Assembly: GCA_020440705.1 (NCBI GenBank)
Contig: JAGRNP010000010.1
Location: 1 to 58,829 of the forward strand
Origin: a bacterium
GTDB lineage: Bacteria > Krumholzibacteriota > Krumholzibacteriia > LZORAL124-64-63
Length of the DNA stretch: 58,829 nt
Direction: 5' to 3'
The position numbers and the translations under genes were made by a program. Below the pieces are notes generated by a model, which saw only the letters and a list, made by a program, of their open reading frames with translations, had not been told where the DNA came from and made no database searches. This document shows, piece by piece, positions 42,253 to 50,196 of the stretch. Numbering within the stretch: the first letter of the stretch is position 1; every line of letters starts with the position of its first letter.

Positions 42253-43456
42253 GACGGGCCTCCTTGCGGCAGGGAGTGGTCGGGTTCGTCGCGAGGGCGC
42301 CGAGCGCCCGGTCGAGATCGGCGATGATGGCGTCGGGATCCTCGAGCCCGACCGAGAGGCGGATGAGCCCGTCGGTCACGCCGAGGGCGGCGCGGATCTC
42401 GGCGGGCACGCAGCGGTGGGTCATGGTGGCCGGGTGGGTCGCGAGCGACTCGACGGCGCCGAGGTTCTCGGCCGGCGTCACCAGGCGCAGCCGCCGCAGC
42501 ACGGCGGCCGCGGCCGCCTCGCCGCCGGCGACCTCGAAGCTGACCAGACCGCCGCCGCCGCGCTGCTGGCGGGTCGCCAGGTCGCGCTGGGGAAAATCGG
42601 GCAGACCGGGGTACAGGACGCGCTCGACGCGGGGGTCGTCGCGCAGCACCGTAGCGATCCGGAGGGCCGATTCCCCCTGGCGCGCCAGGCGCAGCGGCAG
42701 GGTCTTGAGTCCCTGCAGGGTGAGCCACGCGTTGTGCGGGGTCTGGATCGTGCCGAGGGCCGTGCGCAGCAACCGCAGGCGCTCGCGCAGCTCCGGGTCG
42801 TGGGTGCAGACCGCGCCGCCGACCGTGGCGTTGTGGCCGTCGACGTACTTGGTGGTCGAGCACAGGGTGAGGTCGGCGCCGAGGTCGAGGGGCTGCTGCA
42901 GCACCGGGGTCAGGAAGGTGTTGTCGACCACGACCAGGGCGCCGCGGGCGTGGGCCACCGCGGTGCAGGCCGCGATGTCGGTCAGCTTCAGAGTCGGGTT
43001 GGCGGGGCTCTCCAGGATCACCAGCCGGGCCGGCGCCCTCAACGCCGCGGCCAGGTTCTCCGGGTCGGTGGTGTCGACGAACTCGCTCGCGACGCCGAGG
43101 CCGGCCAGCACCTCGCGCAGGAGGCGGAAGGTGCCGCCGTACACGACGTCCGAGCAGACGACGCGGTCGCCGGTCCGCAGCAGGCCCAGGCACAGCGTGG
43201 CCGTGGCGGCCAGGCCGGTGCCGAAGGCCAGGGCGGGGCCGGCCCCCTCGAGGGCGCCGAGACGGGCCTCGAGCACGTCGACGGTCGGGTTGCCGACGCG
43301 GCTGTAGGAGTAGGTCTGGTCCTCGCCGACGGCGGCGTGGCGGAAGGTGGTGGTCTGGTAGATCGGGGGCAGCAGGGCTCCCCAGGCGGGGTCGTCCCCG
43401 CGAGGGGCGGAGCCACCGCGGATGCAGGCGGTGGCGTGATCGATCGGTCGCGACAT
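42245..43456 (-). CDS. metB: PLP-dependent trans-sulfuration enzyme, cystathionine gamma-synthase-like
   Basis: The ATG at 43456 follows GAGGAG and gives 403 residues. The Cys/Met-metabolism PLP family features are SYSRVGNPTVDVLE near the start, the PLP Lys in CSTTKYVDGH, and ESLATHPATMTH near the end. Cystathionine gamma-synthase, O-acylhomoserine sulfhydrylase and methionine gamma-lyase share these. Its pairing with homoserine dehydrogenase and the Met-codon leader upstream favours a biosynthetic role using acylhomoserine. The leader terminator at 43506-43538 lies 50 nt before its start, so expression probably depends on readthrough. Confidence 0.88.
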   Translation of the reverse strand: MSRPIDHATACIRGGSAPRGDDPAWGALLPPIYQTTTFRHAAVGEDQTYSYSRVGNPTVDVLEARLGALEGAGPALAFGTGLAATATLCLGLLRTGDRVVCSDVVYGGTFRLLREVLAGLGVASEFVDTTDPENLAAALRAPARLVILESPANPTLKLTDIAACTAVAHARGALVVVDNTFLTPVLQQPLDLGADLTLCSTTKYVDGHNATVGGAVCTHDPELRERLRLLRTALGTIQTPHNAWLTLQGLKTLPLRLARQGESALRIATVLRDDPRVERVLYPGLPDFPQRDLATRQQRGGGGLVSFEVAGGEAAAAAVLRRLRLVTPAENLGAVESLATHPATMTHRCVPAEIRAALGVTDGLIRLSVGLEDPDAIIADLDRALGALATNPTTPCRKEARHA

Positions 43457-43505
43457 GATGCGAACTCCTCTGTGGAGGGGACGCCGTCCGGATCGTCCGG
43501 GCGAC

Positions 43506-43538
43506 AAAAAAACCGCCGGGGCGCGGGGCCGGGCGGTT
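43506..43538 (-). terminator. attenuator terminator of the methionine operon
   Basis: Reading the minus strand, AACCGCC and GGCGGTT form a 7 bp stem (43532-43538 with 43511-43517), extended by two G-C pairs past a C.C mismatch, with a GC-rich loop. Seven T residues (43512-43506) follow. It is a strong intrinsic terminator placed between the Met-rich leader ORF and the trans-sulfuration gene. Confidence 0.9.
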
Positions 43539-43606
43539 GTCCTCCATCAGGATGTTCGCGGGATCTAGCGGTCTCTCTTCCTCGCGAACGGACAACGGCC
43601 CGGCCC
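43526..43606 (-). promoter_or_regulatory. antiterminator fold competing with the attenuator terminator
   Basis: On the minus strand GGGCCGGGCCGTTGTCC (43606-43590) pairs with GGACAACCGCCCGGCCC (43542-43526) at 16 of 17 positions. The adjacent GTTCGCG (43589-43583) pairs with CGCGAAC (43560-43554). The 22 nt loop holds the leader stop codon. The fold uses the 5' arm of the terminator (43532-43538), so the two structures exclude each other. Confidence 0.85.
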
Positions 43607-43684
43607 GGGCATGGCCATGGCCATGCTCATGGGCATTCTCCGCATCATCGTGCGGGTGCCGTCGCCGTGCGGGTGCGCGTTCAC
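43565..43684 (-). CDS. methionine-rich leader peptide of the met operon attenuator
   Basis: This 39-codon ORF starts with GTG at 43684, 10 nt after AGGAG (43695-43699), and ends at TAG 43565-43567. Codons 13, 14, 17, 19, 21, 23 and 25 are ATG, seven Met codons in thirteen. The following codons (PGPGRC) lie in the strand that forms the antiterminator. The peptide itself is unlikely to have a function; its translation would report Met-tRNA supply. An ATG at codon 13 is an alternative start, but it lacks a good ribosome site. Confidence 0.82.
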   Translation of the reverse strand: MNAHPHGDGTRTMMRRMPMSMAMAMPGPGRCPFARKRDR

Positions 43685-43749
43685 GTCGGAAAGACTCCTG
43701 GTCTGCGGATCGGCCGGGGACACCACGTCCCCGCTTCCGTAGGGTCGGC

Positions 43750-43779
43750 AAGATAGAGGGCCACTTGAACGCGCGTCAA
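43750..43779 (-). promoter_or_regulatory. promoter of the methionine operon
   Basis: On the minus strand, TTGACG (43779-43774) and TATCTT (43755-43750) are 18 bp apart. Transcription would begin near 43743, about 60 nt before the leader start codon. A GGGGAC/GTCCCC hairpin (43716-43732) would lie in the 5' end of the RNA, possibly as a pause site. Confidence 0.6.
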
Positions 43780-43996
43780 GGCCGGGCGCAGAGAAAACCG
43801 CATCGGTCTTTAATTGTTATTTTCTTGACATATTCTGACAAAAGAAAAACATTTCATATTGAAAACGGGTGTTCTTTGTGGCGCCCGGACACAACGCGTA
43901 GTCAGACAGAGAGTTGGAGGACTTGCCGGCGCCGGCCGGGTCGCTCCAGGCGGCCCGCGGCACGGCCGGTCCTGCACCGGGGTCCGGAGGATGCCC

Positions 43997-45022
43997 ATGG
44001 TCCAGTTCTATCTCGAGGACGAACGCATTCCGGCGTTCGTCTCCCATCTCATGGGGCAGCGCCCGGTGGTGGCGCCCCAGAAGCGCGGGGCGCGCTCGGT
44101 CGCCTTCGCGCCGGTGACCGATCCGGACCGGGTGGTGCTCGACTACGCCCGCACGACCCAGTCGATCCGGAAGTTCTTCCTGCCCCCGCGGGAGGAGCTG
44201 CTCACCTTCGATCTGGCGGAGAACTCCTACGAACTGACGCCGGTGGCGCCGTGCGACACCATCTTCCTCGGTGTGCACAGCTACGACGTCGCCGCCGTGG
44301 GACGCCTCGACTACAACTTCTCGGTGGGCAGCCCGGAGCGGAACTACCTGACGCGCCGGCGCGGGGCGGTCTTCATCGGCGTGAGCTTCGAGCCCGATCG
44401 CCACCACTTCTCCGGATCGGTCGGCATCCGGCCCCAGGACGGCACGGGCTGCGACATCTTCCTCGACCGCCTGTTCGACGGCTACGTGCTCGAGGTCCTG
44501 ACCGAGACGGGCGAGGCGCTCGTCGCGGGCTTTCCGCTGCTGCCCCACGAGGCGGGCCATGCGCGTCCGGCGCCGTTCCACCAGCACATCTTCGTGCCCC
44601 AGTCGCGCCTGTCCGAGGTGATGGAAGCGAGCTACGACAACCCGGTGTGGGGCGAGTCGGCCGACCGCTGCGTCGGGTGCGGTTCCTGCAACCTCGTCTG
44701 CCCCACCTGCTACTGCTTCAACGTCGAGGAGGCCGTCGACCTGACCGTCACGCACGGGCACCGGGAACGGCACTGGGACGGCTGCATGCTGCGGCGCTTC
44801 ACCGAGGTGGCCGGGGGCGAGGTGTTCCGGGAGTCCCTCGCGTCGCGCCAGCGGCACCGCGTCTTCCGCAAGTTCAAGTACATCAGCGACACCACCGGGC
44901 AGCCGTGGTGCGTCGGCTGCGGCCGGTGCACGGCGGCGTGTCCGGCCGGGATCAGCATCGTGGCCATGGTCAACCGCCTGATCAGCGACCACGAGCAGAA
45001 CGTCACCGTGGCGCCGGTCTGA
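43997..45022 (+). CDS. hydB: [NiFe] hydrogenase iron-sulfur subunit (beta, group 3b type)
   Basis: ATG codons at 43991 and 43997 are in frame. GGAGG (43986-43990) touches the first and is 6 nt from the second, so 43997 is used, giving 341 residues. The C-terminal third has two ferredoxin-type clusters: CVGCGSCNLVCP from Cys225 and CVGCGRCTAACP from Cys305. This is the sulfhydrogenase HydB-type subunit that carries electrons between the flavin subunit and the hydrogenase small subunit. It is the first gene of a tight operon. TTGACA at 43825-43830 in an AT-rich stretch may be part of its promoter. Confidence 0.9.
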   Translation: MVQFYLEDERIPAFVSHLMGQRPVVAPQKRGARSVAFAPVTDPDRVVLDYARTTQSIRKFFLPPREELLTFDLAENSYELTPVAPCDTIFLGVHSYDVAAVGRLDYNFSVGSPERNYLTRRRGAVFIGVSFEPDRHHFSGSVGIRPQDGTGCDIFLDRLFDGYVLEVLTETGEALVAGFPLLPHEAGHARPAPFHQHIFVPQSRLSEVMEASYDNPVWGESADRCVGCGSCNLVCPTCYCFNVEEAVDLTVTHGHRERHWDGCMLRRFTEVAGGEVFRESLASRQRHRVFRKFKYISDTTGQPWCVGCGRCTAACPAGISIVAMVNRLISDHEQNVTVAPV

Positions 45023-45036
45023 GGGAGGATGCGTCC

Positions 45037-45888
45037 ATGAACCTGAACGAGTTGCTGCCCGCCGTCGAACCGGAGGAGCTCTACGCGCCGGTGATGGCCG
45101 AGATCACCGGCATCCGGCGGCTGACGGCCCACGAGGTCTTCTACCGCCTCGAGCTGCCGGGGGGCGCGGACCTGGGCCACCAGCCCGGCCAGTTCGTCGA
45201 GGTGTCGATCTTCGGCGTGGGCGAGGCGCCGTTCTCGGTCTCGTCGGCGCCCACCCTGAAGGGCGCCTTCGAACTGGGCGTGCGCAAGGCCGGCATGCTC
45301 ACCGACGTCATGACCCGGCTGCAGCCCGGGGCGAAGGTGGGCATCCGCGGTCCGTTCGGCCGCGGCGTCGACCTCGAACGCTTCCTCGGCCGGGACGTGC
45401 TCGTCGTGGCCGGGGGCATCGGCCTGGTGCCCATGCGCTCGCTCATCAACACGGTGCGCGATCGCCGGGACGAGTTCGGGCGGCTGATCATCTGCTACGG
45501 CAGCCGCACGGACGCCGACCTGCTCTTCCGCGACGAGATCGCCGCCTGGGAGGCCGATCCGGACATCGAGTTCCACGTGACGGTCGACCGGGGCGGCGAG
45601 GCCTGGCGGGGCCGCACCGGCGTGATCACCACCCTGATTCCCGGTCTCGAGCTCGACCTGGCCCGCACCGTGTGCTGCGTGTGCGGCCCGCCCGTCATGT
45701 ACCGCTTCGTGCTGCTCGCCCTGCGCTCGAAGGGGCTGAAGGACGACCAGATCTGGATGTCCCTCGAGCGGCGCATGAAGTGCGGCGTGGGCAAGTGCGG
45801 CCACTGCCAGATCAACGCCTCGTACGTGTGCCAGGACGGCCCCGTGTACCCGTACACCGAGCTGGCGAACCTGCAGGAGGCCCTGTGA
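45037..45888 (+). CDS. hydG: hydrogenase FAD/NAD(P)-binding diaphorase subunit (gamma, group 3b type)
   Basis: This 283-residue protein starts at 45037 after GAGGGAGGA. It has a ferredoxin-NADP reductase-like FAD domain (APFSVSSAP), an NAD(P) site beginning AGGIGLVPMRS, and a C-terminal [2Fe-2S] cluster with Cys249, Cys254, Cys257 and Cys265. It would exchange electrons with NAD(P)H. It resembles sulfhydrogenase gamma and dihydroorotate dehydrogenase electron-transfer subunits, and the context fixes the former. Its TGA overlaps the next ATG by one base (45888). The symbol follows the archaeal sulfhydrogenase naming, not the [FeFe] maturase HydG. Confidence 0.9.
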   Translation: MNLNELLPAVEPEELYAPVMAEITGIRRLTAHEVFYRLELPGGADLGHQPGQFVEVSIFGVGEAPFSVSSAPTLKGAFELGVRKAGMLTDVMTRLQPGAKVGIRGPFGRGVDLERFLGRDVLVVAGGIGLVPMRSLINTVRDRRDEFGRLIICYGSRTDADLLFRDEIAAWEADPDIEFHVTVDRGGEAWRGRTGVITTLIPGLELDLARTVCCVCGPPVMYRFVLLALRSKGLKDDQIWMSLERRMKCGVGKCGHCQINASYVCQDGPVYPYTELANLQEAL

Positions 45889-46652
45889 TGAGCGACACCG
45901 GAGCCGCGCGGGCGAAGCCGCGCGTGGGCATCTTCGACTTCACCGGCTGCGAGGGGTGCGAGCTCAACCAGCTCAACTTCGAGGACCAGCTTCTGGACAT
46001 CCTGGCCCACGTGGACATCGTCGAGTGGCGCGAGGCCATGGACGGGCGGGCGCCCGAGTACGACATCGCCTTCGTCGAGGGCTCGCTCTCGACGCCGGAC
46101 TGCATCCGGCGCATCAACGACATCCGGCGGCGCACGAAGGTGCTCGTGGCGCTCGGGGCCTGCGCGGTGCAGGGCGGCATCAACGGGCTGAAGAACACGC
46201 GCCCGGCCGACGAGGTGCGGGGCGAGGTGTACGGCGACGACCGCTACCTCTTTCCCAGCCTGCCCGCCCTCGCCGTCGAGGACGTGGTGAAGGTCGACTA
46301 CCGGGTGCGGGGCTGCCCCATGACGCAGCTCGAGTTCCTGAAGGTCTTCACCTCGCTGGTGATGGGCAAGATCCCGGTCGAGCCCGACCACGCCGTGTGC
46401 GTGGAGTGCAAGCTGAAGGAGAACGAGTGCGTGTACGAGCGCGGGATGATCTGTCTCGGGCCCGTCACGCGCGCCGGCTGCGACGCCCATTGCCCGTCGG
46501 TGGGCCAGTACTGCACGGGCTGCCGGGGTCTCGTCCCGGACCCGAACCTGGCCGGGATGCGGGAGATCCTCGTGGCCCACGGCCTGAGCACCGACGAGGC
46601 CTGGAAGCGTCTGCAGCTGTACAACGCCAACGAGATGCAGGGGGTGAAGTGA
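45888..46652 (+). CDS. hydD: [NiFe] hydrogenase small subunit (delta, group 3b type)
   Basis: This 254-residue protein has the proximal cluster ligands Cys21 and Cys24 (FTGCEGCELN), GACAVQGG and GCPMT, followed by a Cys-rich C-terminal part for two more [4Fe-4S] clusters (CVECKLKENEC, GCDAHCPSVGQYCTGC). There is no Tat signal, so the enzyme is cytosolic as expected of group 3. It passes electrons between the [NiFe] subunit and the Fe-S subunit. Its TGA overlaps the large-subunit ATG by one base. Confidence 0.94.
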   Translation: MSDTGAARAKPRVGIFDFTGCEGCELNQLNFEDQLLDILAHVDIVEWREAMDGRAPEYDIAFVEGSLSTPDCIRRINDIRRRTKVLVALGACAVQGGINGLKNTRPADEVRGEVYGDDRYLFPSLPALAVEDVVKVDYRVRGCPMTQLEFLKVFTSLVMGKIPVEPDHAVCVECKLKENECVYERGMICLGPVTRAGCDAHCPSVGQYCTGCRGLVPDPNLAGMREILVAHGLSTDEAWKRLQLYNANEMQGVK

Positions 46653-47971
46653 TGGGCACGCGCACGGGCACGGGACGCGACCTGGAGATCAGGGTGCGCC
46701 ACCTGACGCGGGTCGAGGGGCACGGCGACATCGTGGTGGACATGAAGGAGGGGCGGCTGGAGAGGGCCCGCCTCGAGATCGTCGAGGCGCCGCGCTACTT
46801 CGAGGCCATGCTCAAGGGGCGCAGCTTCCATGAGGCCGCCATCATCACCTCGCGCATCTGCGGCATCTGCTCGCTGGGCCACCAGATCACCTCGCTGAAG
46901 GCGACGGAGGCGGCGCTGGGCCTGGAGGTGAGCGAGCAGACGGTGCTGCTGCGCAAGCTGTGCATCCACGGGGCGACGCTGCAGTCGAACATCCTGCACG
47001 CCTACTTCCTGGCGGCCCCGGACCTGCTCGGCGTCGGTTCGGTGTTCCCGCTGGTGGCGTCGCATCCGGACGTCGTCAGGCGGGCCCTGCGCATGAAGCG
47101 GCTGGCCAACGACATCGGCGACGTGGTGTCGGGGCGGGCGGTGCATCCGGTCACGCCGATCCCGGGGGGCTTCACGCGGGTGCCCGGGGCCGGGGAGCTG
47201 CGCGAACTGCGCCGTCGCCTGGCCGAGGAGATGATGCCCGACCTGCTGGCGACCATCGAGACGCTGAAGGCGCTGGCCGGGGCGATCCCGGACTTCACGC
47301 GCGACACCGAGTACATCTCGCTGCGCTGCGACGACGAATACGCCCTGTACGACGGCGACATCTGCTCGACGGACACGGGCCGCGTGCCGGACGCCGAATA
47401 CCGGCGCATGACCAACGAGTTCGTGGTGCCGCACAGCACGAGCAAGCACTGCCGGGCGAACCGCTCGAGCTACATGGTGGGCGCCCTCGCGCGGTGGAAC
47501 AACAACCACGACAAGCTCGGCGAGCTGGCGCACACGGCGGCGCGGGCGCTGGGGCTCGCGCCGGACTGCCGCAACCCGTTCCTGAACACCATCGCCCAGG
47601 TGGTCGAGGCGGCCGAGTGCGCGGAGGAGAGCCTGCGCATCATCGACCGGCTGCTGGCCGCCGGGCTGAAGGACGAGCCGGCGGACCAGGAGCCGAAGCG
47701 CTTCGGCACCGGCGTCGGCGCGACCGAGGTGCCGCGGGGGATCCTCTATCACGAGTACACCTACGACACCCGCGGGCGCATCGCGGCGGCGAACTGCATC
47801 ATCCCGACGGGGCAGAACCTGGCCAACATCGACGCGGACATGGTGGCGCTCGTGCCGCAGATGATCGGGCGCGGGCAGGACGGCGTCACGCTCGCCCTCG
47901 AGATGCTCGTGCGCGCCTACGACCCGTGCATCAGCTGCTCGGTGCACCTGCTGGACGTGAGCTTCACATGA
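46652..47971 (+). CDS. hydA: [NiFe] hydrogenase large catalytic subunit (alpha, group 3b type)
   Basis: This 439-residue protein has the L1 motif RICGICSLGH near residues 67-76 and the L2 motif DPCISCSVH at 424-432, giving the four Cys that hold Ni and Fe. Seven residues, LLDVSFT, follow His432. They form the C-terminal extension normally cut by a dedicated protease, which is the next gene. The set of four subunits is that of NADP-linked bidirectional (sulf)hydrogenases. The stop overlaps the protease start by ATGA. Confidence 0.95.
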   Translation: MGTRTGTGRDLEIRVRHLTRVEGHGDIVVDMKEGRLERARLEIVEAPRYFEAMLKGRSFHEAAIITSRICGICSLGHQITSLKATEAALGLEVSEQTVLLRKLCIHGATLQSNILHAYFLAAPDLLGVGSVFPLVASHPDVVRRALRMKRLANDIGDVVSGRAVHPVTPIPGGFTRVPGAGELRELRRRLAEEMMPDLLATIETLKALAGAIPDFTRDTEYISLRCDDEYALYDGDICSTDTGRVPDAEYRRMTNEFVVPHSTSKHCRANRSSYMVGALARWNNNHDKLGELAHTAARALGLAPDCRNPFLNTIAQVVEAAECAEESLRIIDRLLAAGLKDEPADQEPKRFGTGVGATEVPRGILYHEYTYDTRGRIAAANCIIPTGQNLANIDADMVALVPQMIGRGQDGVTLALEMLVRAYDPCISCSVHLLDVSFT

Positions 47972-48441
47972 GGATCTTCGCGGTGGGCAACAGCTTCTAC
48001 GGCGACGACGGGATCGGGGCGGCCGTCCTGGAGGCGATCCGGGAGGGTGATTCCTTCCCCGGCGCCCGTCTGGTCGACCTGCAGACGGACGCCCTGGCCC
48101 TCGTCGACGCCCTGGCGCCCGGCGAGACGAACGTCGTGATCGACGCGGCGGACATGGGTCTCGATCCCGGCGAGGCCATGGGGTTCCGGCCGTCGGAGGT
48201 CGAGCTGCGGATCCGCGGCGATCATCTCTCCCTGCACGGCTTCGGCCTGGCCGACGCGTTCGGACTGGCCGCCCAGCTGGGGCGGTTGCCGCGGCGGGTG
48301 CTGGTGGTGGGGGTGCAGCCGGAGCGGGTCGCGATCAACGAGGACCTGAGCGACACGGTGGCCGCGGCGGTGCCGGCGGTCATCGACATCATCCGCGCGG
48401 AGGTGGCGGCGCATGAAGGCGAAGACCATCCTGGTCATTGA
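47968..48441 (+). CDS. hydrogenase maturation protease
   Basis: This 157-residue protein of the HyaD/HycI family begins RIFAVGNSFYGDDGIG, with the conserved Asp that binds nickel in the pro-enzyme, followed by DAADMG. It would remove the C-terminal tail of the large subunit once nickel is inserted. It overlaps the large-subunit gene by 4 nt and the next gene by 29 nt, a long overlap for this operon. The general maturation genes hypA-F are not in the window. Confidence 0.9.
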   Translation: MRIFAVGNSFYGDDGIGAAVLEAIREGDSFPGARLVDLQTDALALVDALAPGETNVVIDAADMGLDPGEAMGFRPSEVELRIRGDHLSLHGFGLADAFGLAAQLGRLPRRVLVVGVQPERVAINEDLSDTVAAAVPAVIDIIRAEVAAHEGEDHPGH

Positions 48442-48808
48442 CGACGACATCGATCTGGTGGAGATCATCCGCATGACGCTCGAGCGCGAGGGGTTCGCGG
48501 TGGTCGACGCCCAGACCGGCGAGCGCGGCCTGGCCCTGGCCCGCGCGACGCCGCCGGACCTCATCCTGCTGGACGTGATGATGGGGCAGGTGGACGAGGG
48601 CTTCCATACGGCCTACGCCCTGCGCCAGGATCCGCGCACGGCGGAGGTTCCCCTGCTGATGCTGACGGCGGTGACCGACCGCACCGGTTTCGAGTTCGAT
48701 CCGGACCGCGACGCGGATTTCCTGCCCGTGGACGAGTTCGTGCAGAAGCCGATCAGCCCGCGGGTGCTGGTCGATCTGGTGCGGCGGCACCTGCCCACGA
48801 CGATCTGA
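48413..48808 (+). CDS. single-domain response regulator in the hydrogenase operon
   Basis: This 131-residue receiver starts inside the 3' end of the protease gene, where GCGGAGGTGGCGGCG supplies a ribosome site. Acidic residues in VIDDDID, phospho-Asp in LLDVMMG, Thr in LTAV and Lys in FVQKP are present. There is no output domain, so it probably acts through protein contact. Its likely kinase is the next gene, 8 nt downstream. Confidence 0.9.
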   Translation: MKAKTILVIDDDIDLVEIIRMTLEREGFAVVDAQTGERGLALARATPPDLILLDVMMGQVDEGFHTAYALRQDPRTAEVPLLMLTAVTDRTGFEFDPDRDADFLPVDEFVQKPISPRVLVDLVRRHLPTTI

Positions 48809-48816
48809 GGAGGGCC

Positions 48817-50196
48817 ATGGACGAGTCGCGCGGCGGCCGGGCCGTCGCCTCCGCTTCCGTCGATCCGGCGCCGGCGAAGACCCACTTCGTCTCGGCGGCG
48901 TCGTTGCGCGAACGGCTGGACTGGCTGAACCGGCTGCGCTGGGGTGCGGCGGGGGGTGTGGCCGCGGGGGCGCTGGTGGCGGGGCCGTGGCTGGGGCTCG
49001 CGCTGCCGCTGCGGGGGCTCTTCGGCGCGGCGGCGCTGCTCGCGGTGCTGAACGGGGTGTACGTGCTGCGCAACCGGCGCCGGCCGGCCGGGGACATCGC
49101 GAGCGAGCTGCGCTTCGTCAAGGTGCAGATGGTGGTCGACCTGCTGATCCTCACCGCGCTGCTGAACTTCACGGGCGGGCTCGAGAACCCCTTCTTCTTC
49201 CTCTACACGATCCACGTCATCCTGGCGAGCCTGCTCTTCCGCGGCCGGGACATCTTCCGCATCGCGGGCCTGGCCATCGTGCTCTTCTCGGGCATGGTCG
49301 TGGGCGAGTATCTCGGAGTTCTGCCCCACCGCCACGTGGCGGGCGCCGGCGAGCTGGGGCACGGCCTGCCCTTCGTGGTGGCGGGCCTGGGCGCCTTCTG
49401 GCTCGTGATGCTCACCTGCGCCTATCTCGGGGCTTCGATCATGGCCCACAACCGGGCCATCAAGGACGATCTGGTGCGGCGGCAGGAGGAGCTCGAGGTC
49501 GCGGCGCGCGAGAAGCTCGACTTCTTCCGCTTCGTGACCCACGAGGTGAAGAGCCCGGTGGGCACGGCCCAGAGCGCGGTGCAGGCGGTGCTGGAGGCCG
49601 AAGGCGCCCATTTGGCGGACCCGGCGCGCGGTCTGCTCGAACGGGCCCTGGCCCGGCTCGACCAGGCGACGCGGATCGTGCAGGGGCTGGCCGACCTGAC
49701 GCGCGGCGGGGGCCTGGCGCCGGCCGCCGACACGGTGGTCGACCTGAACGCCGCGGGTGCGGCGGTGTGCGCGCGGCTGCGCGACGACGCCGGTCCCGAT
49801 CGGGAGCTCGTGTGGCGTCCGGCCCCGGGGGCGGCCGCGGTGCGGGGCGATCCCGACATGATCGACAAGGTGCTGGCGAACCTGGTGGGCAACGCCCTGC
49901 GCTACGGCGGATCGGGACCGGTCACCGTGGCGGTCGTGGACGGGCCCGCCGAGGTGGCGGTGTCGGTGGCCGATCGCGGGCCGGGCATCGCGCCGGCGGA
50001 GCAGGAGCGCATCTTCGACGAGTTCTACCGCACCGCCTCGGCTCGGGAGACGTCGCGGCTGGGCACGGGGCTGGGCCTGGCCATCGTGCGGCGCTTCATG
50101 GCGCGCATGGGCGGGCGGGTGACGGTGGAGAGCCAGTTGGGGGTCGGCTCGGTGTTCCGGGCGGCGTGGCCCCGCGCGGGAGGAGGGGCATCGTGA
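48817..50196 (+). CDS. membrane sensor histidine kinase in the hydrogenase operon
   Basis: This 459-residue protein has about six membrane segments in the first 215 residues, with short loops, so it may sense something within or near the membrane. It then has HisKA with His242 in FVTHEVKSP and a HATPase domain (NLVGNALRYG, DRGPGIAP, GTGLGLAIV). It resembles redox-sensing kinases of the RegB type in general layout, but the specific RegB Cys and quinone motifs are not seen. It is coupled to the next gene by GTGA. Confidence 0.9.
   Translation: MDESRGGRAVASASVDPAPAKTHFVSAASLRERLDWLNRLRWGAAGGVAAGALVAGPWLGLALPLRGLFGAAALLAVLNGVYVLRNRRRPAGDIASELRFVKVQMVVDLLILTALLNFTGGLENPFFFLYTIHVILASLLFRGRDIFRIAGLAIVLFSGMVVGEYLGVLPHRHVAGAGELGHGLPFVVAGLGAFWLVMLTCAYLGASIMAHNRAIKDDLVRRQEELEVAAREKLDFFRFVTHEVKSPVGTAQSAVQAVLEAEGAHLADPARGLLERALARLDQATRIVQGLADLTRGGGLAPAADTVVDLNAAGAAVCARLRDDAGPDRELVWRPAPGAAAVRGDPDMIDKVLANLVGNALRYGGSGPVTVAVVDGPAEVAVSVADRGPGIAPAEQERIFDEFYRTASARETSRLGTGLGLAIVRRFMARMGGRVTVESQLGVGSVFRAAWPRAGGGAS

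Noticed and set aside
43590-43690. His-Gly and Trp-Pro repeats encoded in other frames over the methionine leader
   Set aside because: They are shadows of the ATG-rich leader codons. Only the minus-strand frame with Met codons has a ribosome site, a stop in the right place and agreement with the RNA folds.
43457-43745. SAM riboswitch or T-box upstream of the trans-sulfuration gene
   Set aside because: No kink-turn, SAM-binding core or T-box TGGNACC sequence is visible. The leader is explained by the Met-codon ORF with terminator and antiterminator.
43825-43853. Full sigma-70 promoter for the hydrogenase operon at TTGACA 43825
   Set aside because: The hexamer is perfect but no good -10 lies at 16-18 bp (AACATT at 17 bp), so only the -35-like site is mentioned.
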